From Cycas panzhihuaensis (taxonomy: Eukaryota > Cycadophyta), in NCBI GenBank assembly GCA_023213395.1, contig CM041465.1, forward strand, positions 243,295,741-243,359,740: a stretch of 64,000 nt of DNA. The letters are read 5' to 3'. The position numbers and the translations under genes are program-made. Positions 59,963 to 64,000 of this stretch are shown here, one piece after another. Below the pieces are notes generated by a model. That model had not been told where the DNA came from. It was given only the letters and a program-made list of their open reading frames with translations, and searched no databases. Within the stretch, counting starts at the first letter, position 1. The number at the start of each line of letters is the position of its first letter.

Positions 59963-61137
59963 GACCTACACTCGTTCTTCATCCTCTAGACTATTTCTCA
60001 GCTTCGCCTGATCGAGATTTGGGGTCCCTCAGACCCCTATCTTCTTTTTTCTGTAGTTCTGCCTTCGCACCATGCTAAACTTCATGGTATTGCAGAGTTT
60101 GGCTCGGGTCCTATGGCGATTGGGGCTTCACGGCAAAGATCACGACACCATGATATTTGTTGTCGTGCGAATGGCACCCCCCCAAAAGAGGGGGTTTTCC
60201 TACCAAAAAATAAAAAAAATTCTTTTGGTGGGCCACAACTAGGCCCAATGAGATGAGGGCTGCCTAATGCCCCAGTCCTACCTCTTTCTAGGTCTAATTT
60301 AAACTCTGGGAGGTCATTTCTTGCCCATATAGGGCCTAAAAATCTACATAAAAACATAAAAAAGTAGTAAACTTTAAACCACAAGATGGGTTGGGTTTTT
60401 AAAGATCCACTAGCCAGATCTAGCCTGGCGCTTGTCATCTCGTCTCTATGGTCTTAGTTGCTATCCTTTGGCTCCAATCTGATGGTCTGATCTCCATTTG
60501 CATGCCTCCAAAGTCAGGTAGCACTCCGCTACGTAAGGAAATGGCTCTAGATTCTCCCAAGAGCCCATGAAAATGAATCCTGTTTTCATCGATTTTCCTT
60601 ATATAGGTGGGGACCTCAGTAGGCACTGTCTTTATTTTCACCCTCGTGATAGCCGTTTCGATCATCTCTTGCCTCCAATCATCTTTGCCTATCTCCTGTT
60701 GCACTCCCATAGCCTTCGTCTTGCTTCTTCTTGTGGATGCATTTATGGCACCTTGCCAATGCATTTTTTGTAGGGCTCCTTTTGTCTCATTTTGTGTGCC
60801 ACTCCCGTGCATGCTCGAGTTTATACTCGTTTGGCTCGTTTCATCATCTTGGACCCATTTTCGCAGCTCTTTCCTATCCTTAGGGCTTCCAAAGGGAATG
60901 CTCCTCCCATTCGCAGTCATTCTTTGCTTTCTAAAGCAACCTTTGGCCCGTGAGGGTGCCCTTTTTGTTGATCACTCCTAGCTAGTGGTTAGATAGTTTG
61001 CTTATGTCCTTGGGTAGCCTCATTGCTAGGTCCTCCTACCCTTTATGGCTGTTTATCACTTGCCATACAAGCCTCTTTTTCTTTGACTCTTATATTATTG
61101 CATATTTTCTAAATCAAGACATTTCCTTTCATCATCC
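59963..61137. promoter_or_regulatory. Element E divergent region between antisense gene and extra RNase H
   Basis: AAACTTCATGGTATTGCAGA, then GTTTG at 60,078-60,102 copies the LTR U3 motif of B. ATGAAAA and TTTTCAT (60,567-60,589) form an inverted repeat just before TTATATAGG (60,599-60,607). The same features stand in B. A minus-strand open frame of 161 codons (60,920-60,435) lies here; it is not open in B, and its coding status is doubtful. Confidence 0.4.
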
Positions 61138-61560
61138 ATGTCTCTCTTCATCTTTACTGATGACAGAGGTCATGGTAATCCTGGACCTTCTACCACTGCA
61201 TGGATTCTTTACAACTCTTCTAAATATGACTTCCTGTGTTCTGGAATCTTTCTCCCTAAGGCCACCAATAATGAAGCTAAGTACATGGCCATTATCAAAG
61301 CCCTCGCTGATGCACTCTGTTTCCATCATAGACCTATTGTTATTCTTTGCGACTCCCAGGTTGTGGTATCCCATCTCACCCAGGTTTATTAGGTCCGATG
61401 CCCCCACTTGAGAGCCCTTGCTCTGACTGCCAGATCCCTATTGGCTTGTTTCCAGTCTGTTGACATCTGACACATCCCTCAGGCCCTCAATGCTGAGGAT
61501 GATAGTCTCATTCGCCTCATCCTTGAGCGCTGCCTTCCTCTTTTTGTTGATTGTCCTTGA
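61138..61560 (+). pseudogene. Element E extra RNase H (aRNH-type)
   Basis: The open frame 61,138-61,392 reads MSLFIFTDDRGHGNPGPSTT, AWILYNSSKYDF, PKATNNEAKYMAIIKALADA and VILCDSQVVVSHLTQVY. First-strand Asp, the Glu of NNEAKY and the Asp of CDSQ are all present. After stops the homology continues to NAEDDSLIRLILERCLPL. It starts with its own Met, far from the Pol frame, as in B. Confidence 0.85.
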
Positions 61561-61970
61561 GACTTGCCCAGTTGCTCTGTCACCCAAGTCTCAGGCCGTC
61601 ATGTAGATCACTTTGTGATCTGTTCACACCTTTGAAAGCTAGATGCTGATGAGCTTAAACTATGGCAACTACTAGGTCTACTCATTTACCCTTTTACTTG
61701 ACTTCATCATGTGCATTTCTTTGCATTTCCACGATAGGGATAACCCCCTCATCTTACTTAGCTTCCAGTCGATTCCCAGGTGGCATATAGGCAACCCTTA
61801 TGTTGTCTCCACCCCTGTCCTCATATCCACGTATTCTACCATAACACTCGCCAGCACCCTTGACTCCTGTTATGATCATGATTTATATATATACATATAC
61901 ATGTGCTACTGACAGTTTTGTTGCCATCATTCACCATCGTACCATGCTTCCGAGCAGCGAGGCTTTGCTG
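61561..61970. other. Element E 3' noncoding block
   Basis: It is conserved in B and F. It includes the short ATATATATACATATAC seed at about 61,883-61,900 that is expanded in B. No coding region is seen. Confidence 0.5.
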
Positions 61971-61982
61971 TCAAGGGGGTAG
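61971..61982 (+). promoter_or_regulatory. Element E polypurine tract
   Basis: TCAAGGGGGTAG directly precedes the TG of the 3' LTR. It is the plus-strand primer site. Confidence 0.8.
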
Positions 61983-64000
61983 TGTTTCCAAGCTACTGGG
62001 AATGGATATGGATAGGTCAACTCAGGTAGGCTCAGGTATACTTCTTCCTTTTCACTTGTACTATTTCTTTGGAAGGGTTGACAAAAGTGTTGCCTTGTTG
62101 CATGACTGCTTGCTTTATTTATATGATCACTTTGCATTTGTTGCCTGTTCATGTTGTCTGTCATATTGTGAGCCTATGATGACCCAACGAGACCTACCTT
62201 TCTGCAAGATAGGCATCCCCATCGTACTATACGACCCTCCGCGCTATCTCCACATCGCCTCGAGCTTCTTTTGGTTTGTATGACATGTTCATACCTCGAT
62301 ATTAAGCTCCTAGCACCTTGTTTCTGGGACCTTTGGCCATTGATATTTTGCTTACCTTTGTCCATGTGCATTCTGGACTATCTCAGCCACCTAGATAGGA
62401 GGGCCAGCCCCTCCCAAGCCTTTCACATCACCTCCCAAATCTCCTGGAACCTAGAATTCTGCCATTCCAGCTTTCTAGTCCCACACCACTGTAAACTTAG
62501 TGGTACCATGAAGTTTATCATGATACTGCGAACTTTATCGCGGTGCAACTGTTGTCAGTTATTTTTAAAAAATTGCTATGGAAATTCTCATGTTTCCTGT
62601 GGAATTGCCACGTGGCCTTGCATCCACCTCAGCCCTATTCGCACCCTATTCACTCACTTAGGGTTGGGATGGGTATAAGTATTAAAACCCTCATCATTTT
62701 GAGGTCTTTTGGGATCATTATTTTCTCTCTTCAACATAACCATTCCTACTACAACTTTTGCTCTTCTTCTCTTTCTGCTACAGGTGTACTTGTAGGCCTG
62801 TGTTTCCTACAATTCTAGGCCAAGATCTGCCTGCAACTACCTTCTTCCATGGTGGGAAGCCTCTCTCCAAGTTTTATCAAGTAATTTTGGTGTTGTTCTT
62901 CTCCAACTCACCTAGCAAGTGTCTCCTCCAACTATCTATTGGGATTTCTCCTGTAAACCCTTGTAGGGATCCTCTTCTCCACTGGTAGCAGTGCTAGACC
63001 TACCCTATATCAGCCCAATAGGTCTTCCAAACCCCTTTCCTCCAGATTTATGGTAAGTTATCTCCATATTAGACCTATTTCTCGCCTTGTTTACCTATTT
63101 CCTTTAGGTTTGACCATAACAAAGCTTGTTCTTCAGTAAGTTTGGCTTGATGCTCCAGGGTTCTACTTTTCCTCTGCTAGTTTTCCTTAAGGGAGCAGAA
63201 GGAGAAGAGGCACAAGGTTGGGTGAAGAGAGCAAGGCAAGGTAGCCCCCTCTTTCAGTCCTTCTCTCTAAGGGCATCCCCTTCCCACCTTCTCTTCTCTT
63301 GCTCCATGCTCCTCTTGGGATAATTAGGAGTGTGTGAGCCCTAGGCTTGTGCTAGATTATTAGCATATGTAGCCCCTTGTTGCACTAATTCCAAGCCTAC
63401 ACACCTCTTGTTTGGACCCCTATAGTATCCCTTGTATTATTGGGTATCCCTTGATAACATCGGCAAGGGTTTGTGCACTGGATTACTGCCCATAGCAATT
63501 TCATATCTTGCATATTTCCCTAATGCTTTGTTACTCCTTTACTTACATCTCTTGGCTACCCTTATTTACCTTTATCCTTATCTTGTTGTACTAGAGAGTT
63601 GTGTGGAGAACCCAGTAGAGGGTTAGCCATCTTGAGGCTTCCCTTCACTCTATTTTGCTTGATGTATATGCTTGCTTGAGAGAGGATTTTAGAGCTTGTT
63701 GTAGTGATTATTTTTCCTAACACTTTAATATAAATATTATATATATACTTGCATATACATAGCTTATCTTTTGCAACCCCTTCTTGGAAGGGATAAGCCT
63801 AGGCATGTGTAGGTTGTTGTGTTTCTCTCGTAAAGGTATAAGACATCCAGATCCAGGTAAGATCTATCATTTTTTGTTCTTCGCTTTCACTTTCTTCCTT
63901 TCTACTTTCTTTTCACAAAGGGGAAGGTAAGGAAGCCCCGCCATCATTCATGTCAAGACTTGGTTACACATTTGTGGATTGATGCAAGGATGTATGTTGT
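61983..64000 (+). repeat. Element E 3' LTR, cut by window end
   Basis: It starts TGTTTCCAAGCTACTGGGAA and aligns with 38,197-40,215. It has an intact G-box palindrome GCCACGTGGC at 62,607-62,616 and TATAAGTA at 62,673-62,680. The last ~700 bp are outside the window. Confidence 0.92.

Larger units (their letters stand above)
38197..64000 (+). mobile_element. Element E: Tat-like Ty3/gypsy retrotransposon, runs past window end
   Basis: The order equals that of B: 5' LTR (2,733 bp), PBS, gag, protease, RT, RNase H, integrase, stem-loop, antisense PMD gene, extra RNase H, PPT, 3' LTR. Element F and its duplication (43,164-54,020) interrupt gag directly after the zinc knuckle. Without F, the element would be about 15.7 kb. 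It is better preserved than B: the integrase core keeps all three acidic residues. The final ~700 bp of the 3' LTR lie outside the window. Confidence 0.9.

Noticed and set aside
60435-60920. Minus-strand 161-codon open frame as a gene in element E
   Set aside because: The B counterpart is interrupted and no domain is visible. It may be an upstream exon or leader of the antisense gene, but I cannot support that.

Overview
The window is intergenic repeat DNA from a large plant nuclear genome. I find no host gene. Apart from simple repeats and a few unassigned blocks, everything recognisable belongs to nested, decayed LTR retrotransposons. The plant assignment rests on Tat-type Ty3/gypsy elements with an extra RNase H and an antisense plant-mobile-domain (PMD) gene, on classical plant Ty1/copia remnants, and on heavy C-to-T/G-to-A decay. 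The species cannot be named from the sequence.

Layout, left to right. 1-2,285: unassigned AT-rich DNA with a pure (TA)n tract. 2,286-7,455: element A, a 5'-truncated Tat-like copy with protease, extra RNase H and an antisense PMD gene, but no RT or integrase. 7,461-25,859: element B, a complete 18.4 kb Tat-like element inside A, with ~3.1 kb LTRs and a CCACC target duplication. Its order is LTR, PBS, gag, protease, RT, RNase H, integrase, stem-loop, antisense PMD gene, extra RNase H, (TA)n, PPT, LTR. 25,865-26,850: a scrap of A and an inverted copia gag/PBS/LTR fragment. About 27,280-33,140: element D, an older AT-rich gypsy copy (gag to integrase). About 33,450-37,700: inverted copia element G (gag to RNase H). 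38,197 to beyond 64,000: element E, a relative of B with 2.7 kb LTRs. 43,164-54,015: element F, inverted inside E, with 2.5 kb LTRs and CCCCT duplications.

F keeps only gag and protease. The DNA from RT to the integrase stop is gone, as are the antisense PMD gene and the extra RNase H. In their place are 15 tandem copies of an 79-85 bp unit. That unit is the same stem-loop that occurs once, directly after the integrase stop codon, in B and E. The stem is kept in all three elements although its sequence differs, which is the pattern of compensatory change. F also keeps CpG sites that B and E have lost, so it looks like the youngest insertion and a candidate non-autonomous partner of this family.

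How the parts work together (inference from family knowledge): LTR promoters, with a G-box and TATA-like box in E and F, would drive gag-pol. The antisense PMD gene and the extra RNase H lie back to back across a ~1.2 kb region that repeats an LTR promoter motif, which suggests a second, divergent internal promoter. None of the coding regions is intact enough to expect a full active protein.
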